Of a DNA stretch of 64,000 bases, positions 43,760 through 53,809 are shown piece after piece; positions within the stretch are counted from its first letter, which is position 1, and each line of letters begins with the position of its first letter. The DNA comes from Streptomyces sp. V1I1 (GTDB taxonomy: Bacteria > Actinomycetota > Actinomycetes > Streptomycetales > Streptomycetaceae). A program made the translations under genes and the position numbers. Location of the stretch: the NCBI RefSeq assembly GCF_030817355.1, contig NZ_JAUSZH010000001.1, positions 1,674,001 through 1,738,000 on the forward strand, in the 5' to 3' direction. The notes below the pieces were generated by a model. The model was not told the origin of the DNA and did no database searches. It was given only the letters and a program-made list of their open reading frames with translations.

Positions 43760-45457
43760 ATGGCCGCCACCTCCGAAAAGCCCGCCTCCGCCACGCCCCG
43801 CCGCAAGGCCGGACGCCACCGCGGCGAGGGCCAGTGGGCCGTTGGCCATATGACGCCGCTGAACGCCAACGAGCAGACCAAGAAGGACGACGACGGTCTC
43901 AATGTGCGGACACGCATTGAGACGATCTACGCCCACCGAGGCTTCGACTCGATCGACGGCGCCGACCTGCGCGGCCGGATGCGCTGGTGGGGGCTCTACA
44001 CCCAGCGCAAGCCCGGGATCGACGGCGGCAAGACCGCGATCCTGGAGCCGGAGGAGCTGGACGACAAGTACTTCATGATGCGCGTCCGCATCGACGGCGG
44101 CCGGCTGACCACCGAGCAGCTGCGCGTCATCGGTGAGATCTCGCAGGAGTTCGCGCGCGGCACCGCCGACCTCACGGACCGGCAGAACGTCCAGTACCAC
44201 TGGATCCGCATCGAGGACGTCCCGGAGATCTGGAACCGTCTCGAGGCCGTGGGCCTGTCGACGACCGAGGCCTGCGGCGACACCCCACGCACCATCCTCG
44301 GCTCGCCGGTCGCCGGTATCGCCGCGGACGAGATCGTCAACGGCACTCCGGCGATCGAGGAGATCCACCGCCGGTTCATCGGCAACAAGGCGTTCTCCAA
44401 CCTGCCCCGCAAGTTCAAGACAGCGATCTCCGGCTCCCCGCTGCTGGATGTGGCCCACGAGATCAACGACATCGCCTTCGTCGGTGTCGAACACCCGGAG
44501 CACGGCCCCGGCTTCGACCTCTGGGTCGGCGGCGGACTGTCCACCAATCCCAAGCTCGGGGTGCGCCTCGGTGCCTGGGTGCCGCTGGACGAGGTCCCGG
44601 ACGTCTGGGAAGGCGTCATCTCGATCTTCCGCGACTACGGCTACCGGCGGCTGCGCACCCGCGCCCGCCTGAAGTTCCTGGTCGCCGACTGGGGCGCCGA
44701 GAAGTTCCGCCAGGTTCTCGAGGACGAGTACCTGAAGCGCAAGCTGATCGACGGCCCCGCCCCGGCGCAGCCCGTACAGCAGTGGCGCGACCACGTCGGT
44801 GTGCACCGGCAGCAGGACGGACGTTTCTACGTCGGGTTCGCACCGCGCGTCGGCCGGGTCGACGGCGCCACGCTCACCAAGATCGCCGAGGTGGCGGACG
44901 CGCACGGCTCGGGCCGGCTGCGTACCACCGTCGAGCAGAAGATGATCGTGCTCGATGTCGAGGAGTCGCAGGTCGAGTCGCTTGTGGCCGGTCTTGAGGC
45001 ACTGGACCTGCGGGTCAACCCGTCGCCGTTCCGGCGTGGCACGATGGCCTGCACCGGCATCGAGTTCTGCAAGCTGGCCATTGTCGAGACCAAGGCCCGT
45101 GGCGCCTCGCTGATCGACGAACTCGAGCGCCGCATCCCCGAGTTCGACCAGCCGATCACCATCAACATCAACGGCTGCCCCAACGCCTGCGCCCGTATCC
45201 AGGTCGCGGACATCGGTCTCAAGGGCCAGCTGATGCTGGACGACGAAGGCAACCAGGTCGAGGGCTTCCAGGTGCACCTGGGCGGCGCGCTGGGCCTGGA
45301 GCCCGGCTTCGGCCGCAAGGTCCGCGGTCTGAAGGTCACTTCGGCCGAGCTGCCGGACTATGTCGAGCGCGTCCTCAAGCGCTTCCAGGCGGAGCGCGAG
45401 GACGGCGAGCGCTTCGCGACCTGGGCGGCGCGTGCGTCCGAGGAGGCTCTGTCATGA
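43760..45457 (+). CDS. cysI: Assimilatory sulfite (nitrite/sulfite) reductase, siroheme/4Fe-4S
   Basis: 565 aa, consistent with the ferredoxin-dependent sulfite reductase size. Two ferredoxin-like half domains flank the cofactor domain, and the ligands for [4Fe-4S]-siroheme are 'CTGIEFC' and 'GCPNAC' near the C-terminus. It reduces sulfite to sulfide. ATG 43760 follows AAGGACATACCGCC. It heads the cys operon after a Cys leader peptide, and its stop overlaps the start of the following small gene by 4 bp. Confidence 0.92.
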   Translation: MAATSEKPASATPRRKAGRHRGEGQWAVGHMTPLNANEQTKKDDDGLNVRTRIETIYAHRGFDSIDGADLRGRMRWWGLYTQRKPGIDGGKTAILEPEELDDKYFMMRVRIDGGRLTTEQLRVIGEISQEFARGTADLTDRQNVQYHWIRIEDVPEIWNRLEAVGLSTTEACGDTPRTILGSPVAGIAADEIVNGTPAIEEIHRRFIGNKAFSNLPRKFKTAISGSPLLDVAHEINDIAFVGVEHPEHGPGFDLWVGGGLSTNPKLGVRLGAWVPLDEVPDVWEGVISIFRDYGYRRLRTRARLKFLVADWGAEKFRQVLEDEYLKRKLIDGPAPAQPVQQWRDHVGVHRQQDGRFYVGFAPRVGRVDGATLTKIAEVADAHGSGRLRTTVEQKMIVLDVEESQVESLVAGLEALDLRVNPSPFRRGTMACTGIEFCKLAIVETKARGASLIDELERRIPEFDQPITININGCPNACARIQVADIGLKGQLMLDDEGNQVEGFQVHLGGALGLEPGFGRKVRGLKVTSAELPDYVERVLKRFQAEREDGERFATWAARASEEALS

Positions 45458-45633
45458 GTGAGAGGGCTGCCCCCTTCTACTGCCCGTACTGCGGCGACGA
45501 GGACCTGCGTCCGAACGAGCAGGGCCACGGCGCATGGGAATGCGGGGCGTGCAATCGAGCCTTCCAGTTGAAGTTCCTCGGTCTGCTGACCCGGGGACTT
45601 CAGCGCAATGACGGTGGAGGGGACGAGATATGA
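45454..45633 (+). CDS. Small zinc-ribbon protein between cysI and cysH
   Basis: 59 aa. ATG 45454 overlaps the cysI stop (ATGA), and its own TGA overlaps the cysH ATG at 45630 in the same way. Two CxxC knuckles, 'YCPYCGDED' and 'WECGACNRAFQ', form a probable zinc ribbon, followed by 'KFLGLL' and a flexible tail. It is embedded in a coupled operon and has strong coding character. Its role is not known; an accessory factor for sulfite reductase or APS reductase is plausible from context. Confidence 0.8.
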   Translation: MSERAAPFYCPYCGDEDLRPNEQGHGAWECGACNRAFQLKFLGLLTRGLQRNDGGGDEI

Positions 45634-46334
45634 CGGCGGTTCAGACCAATCTCAAAGAGCTCGCGGAGCAGGCCGGGCGGGACCTCGAAGAGGCCTCCGC
45701 CCTGGACATTCTGAAGTGGGCGGCCGACACCTTCGGGCCGCGCTTCTGCGTCACGTCCTCGATGGAGGACGCGGTGGTCGCCCATCTCGCCTCCCGTGTC
45801 TTCCCCGGCGGCAGCCCGGTCGACGTAGTCTTCCTCGACACCGGCTACCACTTCCCGGAGACGATCGGGACGCGGGACGCCGTGGATGCGGTGATGGACG
45901 TCAACGTCATCACGCTCACCCCGCGGCAGACCGTGGCCGAGCAGGACGCCGAGTACGGCCCCAGGCTGCACGACCGCGACCCCGACCTGTGCTGCGCGCT
46001 GCGCAAGGTCAAGCCGCTCGAAGAGGGCCTGACCGGGTACGACGCGTGGGCGACGGGCCTGCGCCGCGACGAGTCCCCGACCCGGGCGAACACCCCGGTC
46101 GTCGGCTGGGACGAGAAGCGGCAGAAGGTCAAGATCTCGCCGATCGCCCGCTGGACGCAGGACGACGTGGACGCGTACGTCGCCGAACACGGCGTCCTCA
46201 CCAACCCGCTGCTGATGGACGGTTACGCCTCCGTGGGCTGCGCGCCCTGCACCCGCCGGGTGCTGGAGGGCGAGGACGCACGCGCCGGCCGCTGGGCCGG
46301 CCGGGGAAAGACCGAATGCGGGCTGCACGGCTGA
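45630..46334 (+). CDS. cysH: Assimilatory APS/PAPS reductase
   Basis: 234 aa. PP-loop-like nucleotide domain 'CVTSSMEDAV' and 'FLDTGYHFPET', followed by 'CCALRKV' and the C-terminal 'CAPCTRRV...KTECGLHG'. The CC/CxxC set marks the iron-sulfur form that reduces adenylylsulfate directly, although a PAPS-using enzyme cannot be excluded since cysC follows. Coupled to the zinc-ribbon gene upstream. Confidence 0.92.
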   Translation: MTAVQTNLKELAEQAGRDLEEASALDILKWAADTFGPRFCVTSSMEDAVVAHLASRVFPGGSPVDVVFLDTGYHFPETIGTRDAVDAVMDVNVITLTPRQTVAEQDAEYGPRLHDRDPDLCCALRKVKPLEEGLTGYDAWATGLRRDESPTRANTPVVGWDEKRQKVKISPIARWTQDDVDAYVAEHGVLTNPLLMDGYASVGCAPCTRRVLEGEDARAGRWAGRGKTECGLHG

Positions 46335-46366
46335 TGAACGACGACGAGAAGCAGCGGGAGAAGCAC

Positions 46367-46900
46367 GTGACTGGGGCCACCATCTGGCTCACCGGTCTGC
46401 CGAGCGCGGGCAAGACCACCATCGCCTACGAGCTGGCGGACCGGCTGCGCGCCGACGGCCACCGGACCGAGGTGCTCGACGGCGACGAGATCCGCGAATT
46501 CCTCTCCGCGGGCCTCGGCTTCAGCCGCGAGGACCGCCACACCAACGTCCAGCGGATCGGCTTCGTCGCCGAACTCCTCGCGTCCAACGGCATCAAGGCG
46601 CTGGTGCCGGTGATCGCCCCGTACGAGGACAGCCGCGAGTCCGTGCGCAAGCGCCACCAGACCGAGGGCACCGCGTATCTGGAGGTGCATGTCGCCACTC
46701 CGGTGGAGGTGTGCTCCGTACGCGATGTGAAGGGTCTGTACGCCAAGCAGGCGGCCGGCGAGATCAGTGGTCTTACCGGCGTCGACGACCCGTATGAGGA
46801 GCCGCAGAACCCGGATCTGCGGATCGAGTCGCACACCCAGACCGTGCAGGAGTCCGCGGCGGCACTTCACGCGCTGCTCACCGAGAGGGGCCTCCTGTGA
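46367..46900 (+). CDS. cysC: Adenylylsulfate kinase
   Basis: 177 aa from GTG 46367. P-loop 'GLPSAGKTT', 'DGDEIREFLSAGLGFSREDR', and 'KGLYAKQAAGEISGLTGVDDPYE' in pieces match APS kinase. GTG 46367 is preferred because GGGAG lies about 6 nt upstream and gives the usual start 'MTGATIWLTGLP'; ATG 46334 overlapping the cysH stop would add 11 residues. It phosphorylates APS to PAPS. Confidence 0.9.
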   Translation: MTGATIWLTGLPSAGKTTIAYELADRLRADGHRTEVLDGDEIREFLSAGLGFSREDRHTNVQRIGFVAELLASNGIKALVPVIAPYEDSRESVRKRHQTEGTAYLEVHVATPVEVCSVRDVKGLYAKQAAGEISGLTGVDDPYEEPQNPDLRIESHTQTVQESAAALHALLTERGLL

Positions 46901-46991
46901 GCGACGCACGTGCGGCCGCCGGGCCGCAGACGAATACGAATGCCGCGCCTCTGCGCCGCTCGGGCGGAGAAGCAAACGAAAGGGGTGCAGC

Positions 46992-47927
46992 ATGACGACC
47001 GCCGCCACTGTTCACGAGGGCACTGACAGCCCCTACGCCCTGTCGCACCTGGACGCTCTGGAGTCCGAGGCGGTGCACATCTTCCGCGAGGTGGCGGGCG
47101 AGTTCGAGCGGCCGGTGATCCTCTTCTCAGGCGGCAAGGACTCGATCGTCATGCTGCATCTGGCGCTGAAGGCGTTCGCGCCGGCCGCGATCCCCTTCAC
47201 GCTGCTGCATGTGGACACCGGGCACAACTTTACCGAGGTGCTGGAGTACCGCGACCGCGTGGTGGCCGCACATGGGCTGCGGCTCCATGTGGCCTCCGTA
47301 CAGGACTACATCGACCGTGGTGTGCTCCGCGAACGCCCCGACGGGACGCGTAACCCGCTGCAGACCGTGCCGCTGACCGAGGCCATCCAGGAGCACCGCT
47401 TCGACGCGGTGTTCGGCGGTGGCCGCCGGGACGAGGAGAAGGCGCGCGCCAAGGAGCGGGTGTTCTCGCTGCGGGACGAGTTCTCGCAGTGGGACCCGCG
47501 CCGGCAGCGGCCCGAGCTGTGGCAGCTCTACAACGGCCGCCACGCGCCCGGCGAGCATGTGCGAGTCTTCCCGCTGTCCAACTGGACCGAGCTGGACGTC
47601 TGGCAGTACATCGAACGCGAGAAGATCGAGCTGCCCGAGATCTACTTCGCGCACGAGCGCGAGGTCTTCCAGCGCTCCGGCATGTGGCTGACCGCCGGTG
47701 CGTGGGGCGGCCCGAAGGAGTCCGAGAGCGTCGAGACGCGGCTGGTGCGCTACCGCACCGTCGGCGACATGTCCTGCACCGGCGCCGTCGACTCCGACGC
47801 CACCACGCTGGACGCCGTGATCACCGAGATCGCCGCATCCCGGCTCACCGAGCGGGGCGCGACCCGCGCCGACGACAAGATGTCCGAGGCCGCGATGGAA
47901 GACCGCAAGCGCGAAGGGTACTTCTAG
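46992..47927 (+). CDS. cysD: Sulfate adenylyltransferase small subunit
   Basis: 311 aa from ATG 46992 with AAAGGGGTG upstream. PP-loop 'FSGGKDSIVML', 'HVDTGHNFTEV' and 'FGGGRRDEEKARAKERVFS' are CysD hallmarks. It makes APS from ATP and sulfate with CysN. The 91-bp gap after cysC holds no further gene. Confidence 0.95.
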   Translation: MTTAATVHEGTDSPYALSHLDALESEAVHIFREVAGEFERPVILFSGGKDSIVMLHLALKAFAPAAIPFTLLHVDTGHNFTEVLEYRDRVVAAHGLRLHVASVQDYIDRGVLRERPDGTRNPLQTVPLTEAIQEHRFDAVFGGGRRDEEKARAKERVFSLRDEFSQWDPRRQRPELWQLYNGRHAPGEHVRVFPLSNWTELDVWQYIEREKIELPEIYFAHEREVFQRSGMWLTAGAWGGPKESESVETRLVRYRTVGDMSCTGAVDSDATTLDAVITEIAASRLTERGATRADDKMSEAAMEDRKREGYF

Positions 47928-47929
47928 CC

Positions 47930-49273
47930 ATGACCACACGTGACATCCAGTTGGCCGAGCAGCTCTCGGCCACCACCCTGCTGCGCTTCGCCACCGCCGG
48001 CTCCGTCGACGACGGCAAGTCCACCCTCGTCGGGCGACTGCTGCACGACTCCAAGTCGATCCTCACCGACCAGCTGGAAGCCGTCGAGCACGCCTCCCGC
48101 TCGCGTGGCCAGGAGACCCCGGACCTGGCGCTGCTCACCGATGGTCTGCGGGCCGAGCGGGAGCAGGGCATCACCATCGATGTCGCGTACCGCTACTTCG
48201 CGACGCCGCGCAGGCGGTTCATCCTCGCCGACACCCCCGGGCATGTGCAGTACACCCGGAACATGGTCACCGGCGCGTCCACTGCCGAGCTGGCCGTCGT
48301 GCTGGTCGACGCCCGTAACGGCGTGGTCGAGCAGACCCGCCGCCATGCCGCGGTCGCCGCCCTGCTGCGCGTCCCGCATGTCGTCCTAGCCGTCAACAAG
48401 ATGGACCTCGTCGACTACGCCGAGCCCGTCTTCGCCGCGATCGCCGAGGAGTTCACCGCGTACGCCGCTTCCCTGGGCGTCCCCGAGATCACCGCGATCC
48501 CGATCTCGGCGCTGGCCGGTGACAACGTGGTGGACCCCTCCGCGAACATGGACTGGTACGGCGGCCCGACCGTACTGGAGCACCTGGAGACGGTCCCGGT
48601 CAGCCACGATCTGACGGGCTGCCACGCCCGGCTGCCGGTGCAGTACGTGATCCGTCCGCAGACCGCCGAGCACCCCGACTACCGGGGCTACGCGGGGCAG
48701 ATCGCCGCGGGCACGTTCCGGGTCGGCGAGCAGGTGACCGTCCTGCCGGCGGGCCGCACTTCGAAGATCGCCGGGATCGACCTGCTGGGCCAGTCGGTGG
48801 ACATCGCCTGGACCCCGCAGTCCGTCACCCTCCTGCTCGAGGACGACATCGACATCTCGCGGGGCGACCTGATCGTGCCGAGCGGCGACGCGCCCGCGAC
48901 CACGCAGGACGTCGAGGCGACGGTCTGCCATGTCGCGGACCAGCCGCTCGCCGTCGGCCAGCGGGTGCTGCTCAAGCACACCACCCGCACGGTGAAGGCG
49001 ATCGTCAAGGAGATCCCGTCCCGGCTGACCCTCGACGACCTGTCCCAGCACCCGAACCCCGGGCAGCTGGTCGCCAATGACATCGGCCGGGTCAAGATCC
49101 GTACCGCCGAGCCGCTCGCGCTCGACTCGTACGCCGACTCCCGCCGTACCGGGTCGTTCCTGCTGATCGACCCCGCGGACGGCACCACGCTGGCGGCCGG
49201 CATGGCGGGGGACTCGTTCACCGCGACCGCCGAGGCCGTGCAGGTGACCGACGACGAGGGGTGGGACTTCTGA
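47930..49273 (+). CDS. cysN: Sulfate adenylyltransferase large (GTPase) subunit
   Basis: 447 aa. Translation-factor-like GTPase with 'GSVDDGKST' (24-32), 'DTPGH' and 'NKMD', followed by two beta-barrel domains. It couples GTP hydrolysis to APS formation by CysD. There is no C-terminal fused kinase, consistent with the separate cysC. ATG 47930 is 2 nt after the cysD stop codon. Its own stop overlaps a small ATG at 49273. Confidence 0.95.
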   Translation: MTTRDIQLAEQLSATTLLRFATAGSVDDGKSTLVGRLLHDSKSILTDQLEAVEHASRSRGQETPDLALLTDGLRAEREQGITIDVAYRYFATPRRRFILADTPGHVQYTRNMVTGASTAELAVVLVDARNGVVEQTRRHAAVAALLRVPHVVLAVNKMDLVDYAEPVFAAIAEEFTAYAASLGVPEITAIPISALAGDNVVDPSANMDWYGGPTVLEHLETVPVSHDLTGCHARLPVQYVIRPQTAEHPDYRGYAGQIAAGTFRVGEQVTVLPAGRTSKIAGIDLLGQSVDIAWTPQSVTLLLEDDIDISRGDLIVPSGDAPATTQDVEATVCHVADQPLAVGQRVLLKHTTRTVKAIVKEIPSRLTLDDLSQHPNPGQLVANDIGRVKIRTAEPLALDSYADSRRTGSFLLIDPADGTTLAAGMAGDSFTATAEAVQVTDDEGWDF

Positions 49274-49492
49274 TGTCCACCGACTTCTACGCGACGTTCG
49301 CGAAGGAGGGCGGCCGCGTCGGCAGCGGCGCCCTCGGCGCGGGCACGGGCGGGGTTGCGCGATGTGCGCGATGACGTACGCGCACTGCCTGCGCGCCCGC
49401 ACCCCCCGCACCCTGCACAAACGAAGATATGCCGACTTCCCGGCCGCGTCCGAAGTGACGTAAGAACCGGGCCTCCGAGAGGAAACCCTCCC
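49273..49492 (+). other. Spacer after cysN with two overlapping short ORFs
   Basis: The cysN stop overlaps ATG 49273 (TGATG) of a 33-codon ORF to 49374, and a second ATG at 49362 opens a 33-codon ORF to 49463 (begins 'MCAMTYAHCLRAR', two Cys codons). Neither has a strong SD or recognised homologue. They could be leader or decay products; I do not claim function. The rest of the 219-bp gap before the binding protein is featureless. Confidence 0.35.
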
Positions 49493-50608
49493 GTGCCTGC
49501 CACCCGTACCACCCTGCGTCGCAGCCTCGCCGCGGCCGCCGCCCTGCCGCTGCTGATCGGCGCGCTCGCCTCTTGCGGCTACGGCTCCGAGGCCAAGAAG
49601 GACGACGGCAAGAAGGCCAACGTCGCCGCCGGCGGTAAGAAGCTCTCCGCCGACACCGTGAAGATCGGCTACTTCCCGAACCTCACGCACGCCACCGCTC
49701 TGGTGGGCCTCCAGGAAGGCCTCATCGCGAAGGAGCTGGGCGGCACCAAGGTTGCCCCCCAGGCTTTCAACGCCGGTCCGTCCGAGATCGAGGCCCTCAA
49801 CGGGGGCAGCATCGACATCGGCTTCATCGGCCCCTCCCCCTCCATCAACGGTTACACGAAGGCCAAGGGCCAGAACCTGCAGATCGTCTCCGGCTCCGCA
49901 TCGGGTGGCGTGAAGCTGGTCGTCAACCCGGACAAGATCAAGACCCTGGACGACGTCAAGGGCAAGAAGATCGCCACCCCGCAGCTGGGCAACACCCAGG
50001 ATGTCGCCTTCCTCAACTGGATCTCCGAGAAGGGCTGGAAGGTCGACGCCCAGAGCGGCAAGGGCGACGTCTCCGTGGTCCGTACGGACAACAAGGTGAC
50101 CCCGGACGCCTACAAGTCCGGTGCCATCGACGGCGCCTGGGTGCCGGAGCCGACCGCGTCCAAACTGGTCTCCGAGGGCGCGAAGGTGCTGCTCGACGAG
50201 TCCACCCTGTGGCCCGACAAGAAGTTCGTGATCACGAACATCATCGTGAAGCAGAGCTTCCTCAAGGAGCACCCGGACGTCGTCGAGGCCGTACTGCGCG
50301 GCACCGTGAAGACCAACGAGTGGATCAACGCCAACCCGGACAAGGCGAAGGCCTCGGCCAACGCCGCCCTCAAGGAGGAGACCGGCAAGGAGCTCCCCGC
50401 CAAGGTCATCGACCTGGCCTGGCCGAGCATCCAGATCACCAATGACCCGCTGGCCGCCACGCTGAACACGCAGGCGCAGCACTCGGTCGCGTCCGGTCTG
50501 CTGAAGGAACCCGACCTGAAGGGGATCTACGACCTGACGCTCCTCAACAAGGTGCTCAAGGCCGCAGGGCAGCCCGAGGTCACCGACGCCGGTCTCGGCG
50601 TCAAGTAG
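49493..50608 (+). CDS. Sulfur-compound ABC transporter substrate-binding lipoprotein
   Basis: 371 aa from GTG 49493 (GAGAGGAAACC upstream). Lipoprotein signal with lipobox 'LASC' near residue 24. The mature part is an NMT1/SsuA-type binding protein, 'VKIGYFPNLTHATALVGLQEGL' and 'GSIDIGFIGPSPSINGY'. In this operon it most likely binds a sulfonate, taurine or sulfate-ester-derived ligand; the specific ligand is inferred from context only. Confidence 0.85.
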   Translation: MPATRTTLRRSLAAAAALPLLIGALASCGYGSEAKKDDGKKANVAAGGKKLSADTVKIGYFPNLTHATALVGLQEGLIAKELGGTKVAPQAFNAGPSEIEALNGGSIDIGFIGPSPSINGYTKAKGQNLQIVSGSASGGVKLVVNPDKIKTLDDVKGKKIATPQLGNTQDVAFLNWISEKGWKVDAQSGKGDVSVVRTDNKVTPDAYKSGAIDGAWVPEPTASKLVSEGAKVLLDESTLWPDKKFVITNIIVKQSFLKEHPDVVEAVLRGTVKTNEWINANPDKAKASANAALKEETGKELPAKVIDLAWPSIQITNDPLAATLNTQAQHSVASGLLKEPDLKGIYDLTLLNKVLKAAGQPEVTDAGLGVK

Positions 50609-50641
50609 TCCACCCGCCCACGTTCCCAGGAGGTGACGACC

Positions 50642-51425
<784 letters not shown>

Positions 51426-51442
<17 letters not shown>

Positions 51443-52334
51443 GGTTCGCGACGACGTCGCAAAGGCAGGCACGAAGGCCGACGACCTCGCCGGCCTCGAA
51501 GCCGGCCTGGACGCACTGGACGCCGTACAGGTCCATCGCACCCCGGTGCACCAGGTGCTGCTGCAGAAGGTGCTGCCGCCCATCCTGGCCGTGGCCCTCG
51601 TGCTGGTCGTCTGGCAGGTGCTGGTCTGGGCGAAGGTCACCGAGGACTACAAGCTGCCCGCCCCGTCCTCGGTGTGGGACAGCGTGGCCGAGCAGTGGGT
51701 ACAGGGCACGCTGCTCGATGTCGTCTGGACCAGCGTCTCGCGTGGCCTGTTCGGCTTTGTGCTGGCACTCGCCATCGGCACCCCGCTCGGACTGCTCGTC
51801 GCCCGGGTGAAGTTCGTCCGTGCGGCGATCGGACCGATCCTCTCCGGCCTCCAGGCGCTGCCCTCGGTCGCCTGGGTGGCTCCGGCGGTGATCTGGCTCG
51901 GCCTCAACGACTCGATGATGTACGCGGTGATCCTGCTCGGCGCGGTCCCCTCGATCGCCAACGGGCTGGTCTCCGGAGTGGACCAGGTGCCGCCGCTGTT
52001 CCTGCGGGCGGGCCGGACCCTGGGCGCCATCGGGTACCGGGGCATCTGGCACGTGGTCATGCCGGCCGCGCTGCCCGGCTATCTGGCGGGCCTCAAGCAG
52101 GGCTGGGCGTTCTCCTGGCGCTCGCTGATGGCCGCCGAGATCATCGCGTCCTCGCCCGATCTGGGCCTGGGGCTCGGCCAGTTGCTGGAGAACGGGCGCA
52201 ACAACGCCGACATGCCCGGCGTGCTGCTCGCCATCATCCTCATCCTGATCGTCGGCATCGCCATCGACCTGCTGATCTTCAGCCCGCTGGAGCGGCGGGT
52301 GCTGCGCAGCCGCGGTCTCCTCGTCAAGAACTGA
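51426..52334 (+). CDS. Sulfonate/nitrate-type ABC transporter permease
   Basis: 302 aa from ATG 51426. Six TM helices with the EAA loop around 'FLRAGRTLGAIGYRGIWHVVMPAALPGYLAGLKQG' (split in the protein as EAA-like motif). The N-terminal about 45 residues are cytoplasmic. Belongs to the SsuC/TauC group. Overlaps the ATPase gene. Confidence 0.9.
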
Positions 52335-52342
52335 GCACCTCC

Positions 52343-53089
52343 ATGCGCAGCCCTGTTCTCCTCGTCATCGCCCACGGCAGCCGCGACCCGCGGCATGCGG
52401 CGACCGTGCACGCCCTGGTGGAGCGGGCCAGGTCGCTGCGGCCGGGGCTGCGCGTGGAGACGGGCTTCCTGGACTTCAACGCCCCTGCCGTACCGCGGGT
52501 GCTGGAGCGGCTGGCCGCCGAGGGCGTCGAGGATGTGGTCGCGCTGCCGCTGCTGCTGACCCGCGCCTTCCACGCCAAGGCCGACATCCCCGCCGTACTG
52601 CACGAGGCGTCGGCGCGCCTGCCGCGCCTGCGGATCCGCCAGGCCGAGGTCCTCGGCCCGTCGCCGCTGCTGCTGTCCGCCCTGGAGCGACGGCTGTACG
52701 AGGCGGGGCTCGACCCGTCCCGTAAGCGCTCGACCGGCCTGGTGCTGGCCTCGGCGGGCTCCACAGACCCGGAGGCGATCGCAGTGATCGCTGAAATCGC
52801 GCGGGAGCTGCGGCACACCGGTTGGTGCGCCGTGCGGCCTGCGTTCGCCTCCGCATCCCTTCCCCGCACCGAGGACGCGGTAGGACAACTGCGGGCCGAG
52901 GGCGTCCGCCGGGTGGCGGTGGCTCCGTACGTCATCGCTCCCGGCCGCCTCCCGGACCGTATCGCCGCCGGGGCCCGCGAGGCGGACGTCATCGCCGATG
53001 TCCTCGGCGCTGCACCGGAGTTGGCACGGCTGCTGCTGCGGCGCTTCGACGAGGCGCGGGTCGAGGAGCGGGTCGCGGCGGCGGGCTGA
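52343..53089 (+). CDS. Sirohydrochlorin chelatase (CbiX/SirB-type)
   Basis: 248 aa with two related halves: 'LLVIAHGSRDPRHAATVHALVERAR' at the start, then 'GVEDVVALPLLLTRAFHAKADIP' (His metal/substrate sites). The second half is 'STGLVLASAGSTDPEAIAVI' and later 'RVAVAPYVIAPGRLPD'. It inserts iron (or cobalt) into sirohydrochlorin. Its placement at the end of the cys operon fits supply of siroheme to the sulfite reductase. Confidence 0.88.
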   Translation: MRSPVLLVIAHGSRDPRHAATVHALVERARSLRPGLRVETGFLDFNAPAVPRVLERLAAEGVEDVVALPLLLTRAFHAKADIPAVLHEASARLPRLRIRQAEVLGPSPLLLSALERRLYEAGLDPSRKRSTGLVLASAGSTDPEAIAVIAEIARELRHTGWCAVRPAFASASLPRTEDAVGQLRAEGVRRVAVAPYVIAPGRLPDRIAAGAREADVIADVLGAAPELARLLLRRFDEARVEERVAAAG

Positions 53090-53094
53090 GCGGC

Positions 53095-53152
53095 GGCTGA
53101 GCACGGCTGGCCGAGCACGGCTCGCTGAGCACGGCTCGCTGAGCACGGCGGC
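53095..53152. repeat. 14-bp tandem repeat after the chelatase gene
   Basis: Four imperfect units of CTGAGCACGGCTCG (period 14) between the chelatase stop and the convergent next gene. No clean hairpin forms; likely slippage-derived spacer. Confidence 0.6.
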
Positions 53153-53736
53153 TAGGGCGTCCAGCGCGGGTCGCGGCCGGAGCCGGCCAGGGCGCGCTCG
53201 AAGGCAGGGGCCGAGTCCGGCAGCGGTACGGGATCGGTGAAGCCGCCGTACTGACGGTAGACCTCGGCGTGCTCGTCGACGACGGACAGGACCAGCGCCG
53301 CGGCATCGTCGGAGATCCGGCACTGCTGCCCGGTCGCGTGGGCCAGGTCCCAGCCGTGGACGGCCAGTTCCTTGGTGATCAGCGCGGCGATCTCGGGTGC
53401 GGGCATCGAGGTGAAGCCCAGGTCCACGTCGCCCTTCCAGACGGCCGGGTCGGACCAGGCGGCGACGGCGCGGTCCAGCTGGGCGGCGTACCGCTCGGCC
53501 CAGTCGGCGTCGGCGGTGAAGTCGCGACTGGTGAGCTCGTCGGGGAGCTGCTTGCGCAGGGCGCGGTGTTCGAGGCCGTGGGAGGAGTAGAGCACGAGAT
53601 GACTGACGAGTCCGCGGACGTCCCACTCCTTGCAGGGCGTCGGCGCGGACAGCTGGTCGGCGGTGACGCCGCGGGCGATGCGGGCGGCTTCGCTCGCGCA
53701 CTCGGTCAGGTAGGGGTACACGCTGTCCATGTCCAT
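53152..53736 (-). CDS. TIGR03086/mycothiol maleylpyruvate-isomerase-like metal-binding protein
   Basis: About 194 aa. DinB_2-type four-helix bundle with 'GVTADQLSAPTPCKEWDVRGLVSHLV', the diagnostic TIGR03086 N-terminal motif, and 'ELAVHGWDLAHATG' containing a His that binds metal. Members use mycothiol-dependent chemistry or are uncharacterised. Start is ATG 53736 (or 53730). It faces the chelatase gene convergently. Confidence 0.75.
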   Translation of the reverse strand: MDMDSVYPYLTECASEAARIARGVTADQLSAPTPCKEWDVRGLVSHLVLYSSHGLEHRALRKQLPDELTSRDFTADADWAERYAAQLDRAVAAWSDPAVWKGDVDLGFTSMPAPEIAALITKELAVHGWDLAHATGQQCRISDDAAALVLSVVDEHAEVYRQYGGFTDPVPLPDSAPAFERALAGSGRDPRWTP

Positions 53737-53809
53737 GCCCGGCACCCTAGGGACGGGCGCGGGGCATGGTCTTGAACAAACGCGACGGCCGGGCGGGCCG
53801 GTCCCCCCG

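Noticed and set aside
53095..53152. 14-bp tandem repeat considered as an attachment or origin site
   Set aside because: No hairpin or homology to known sites; looks like simple slippage.
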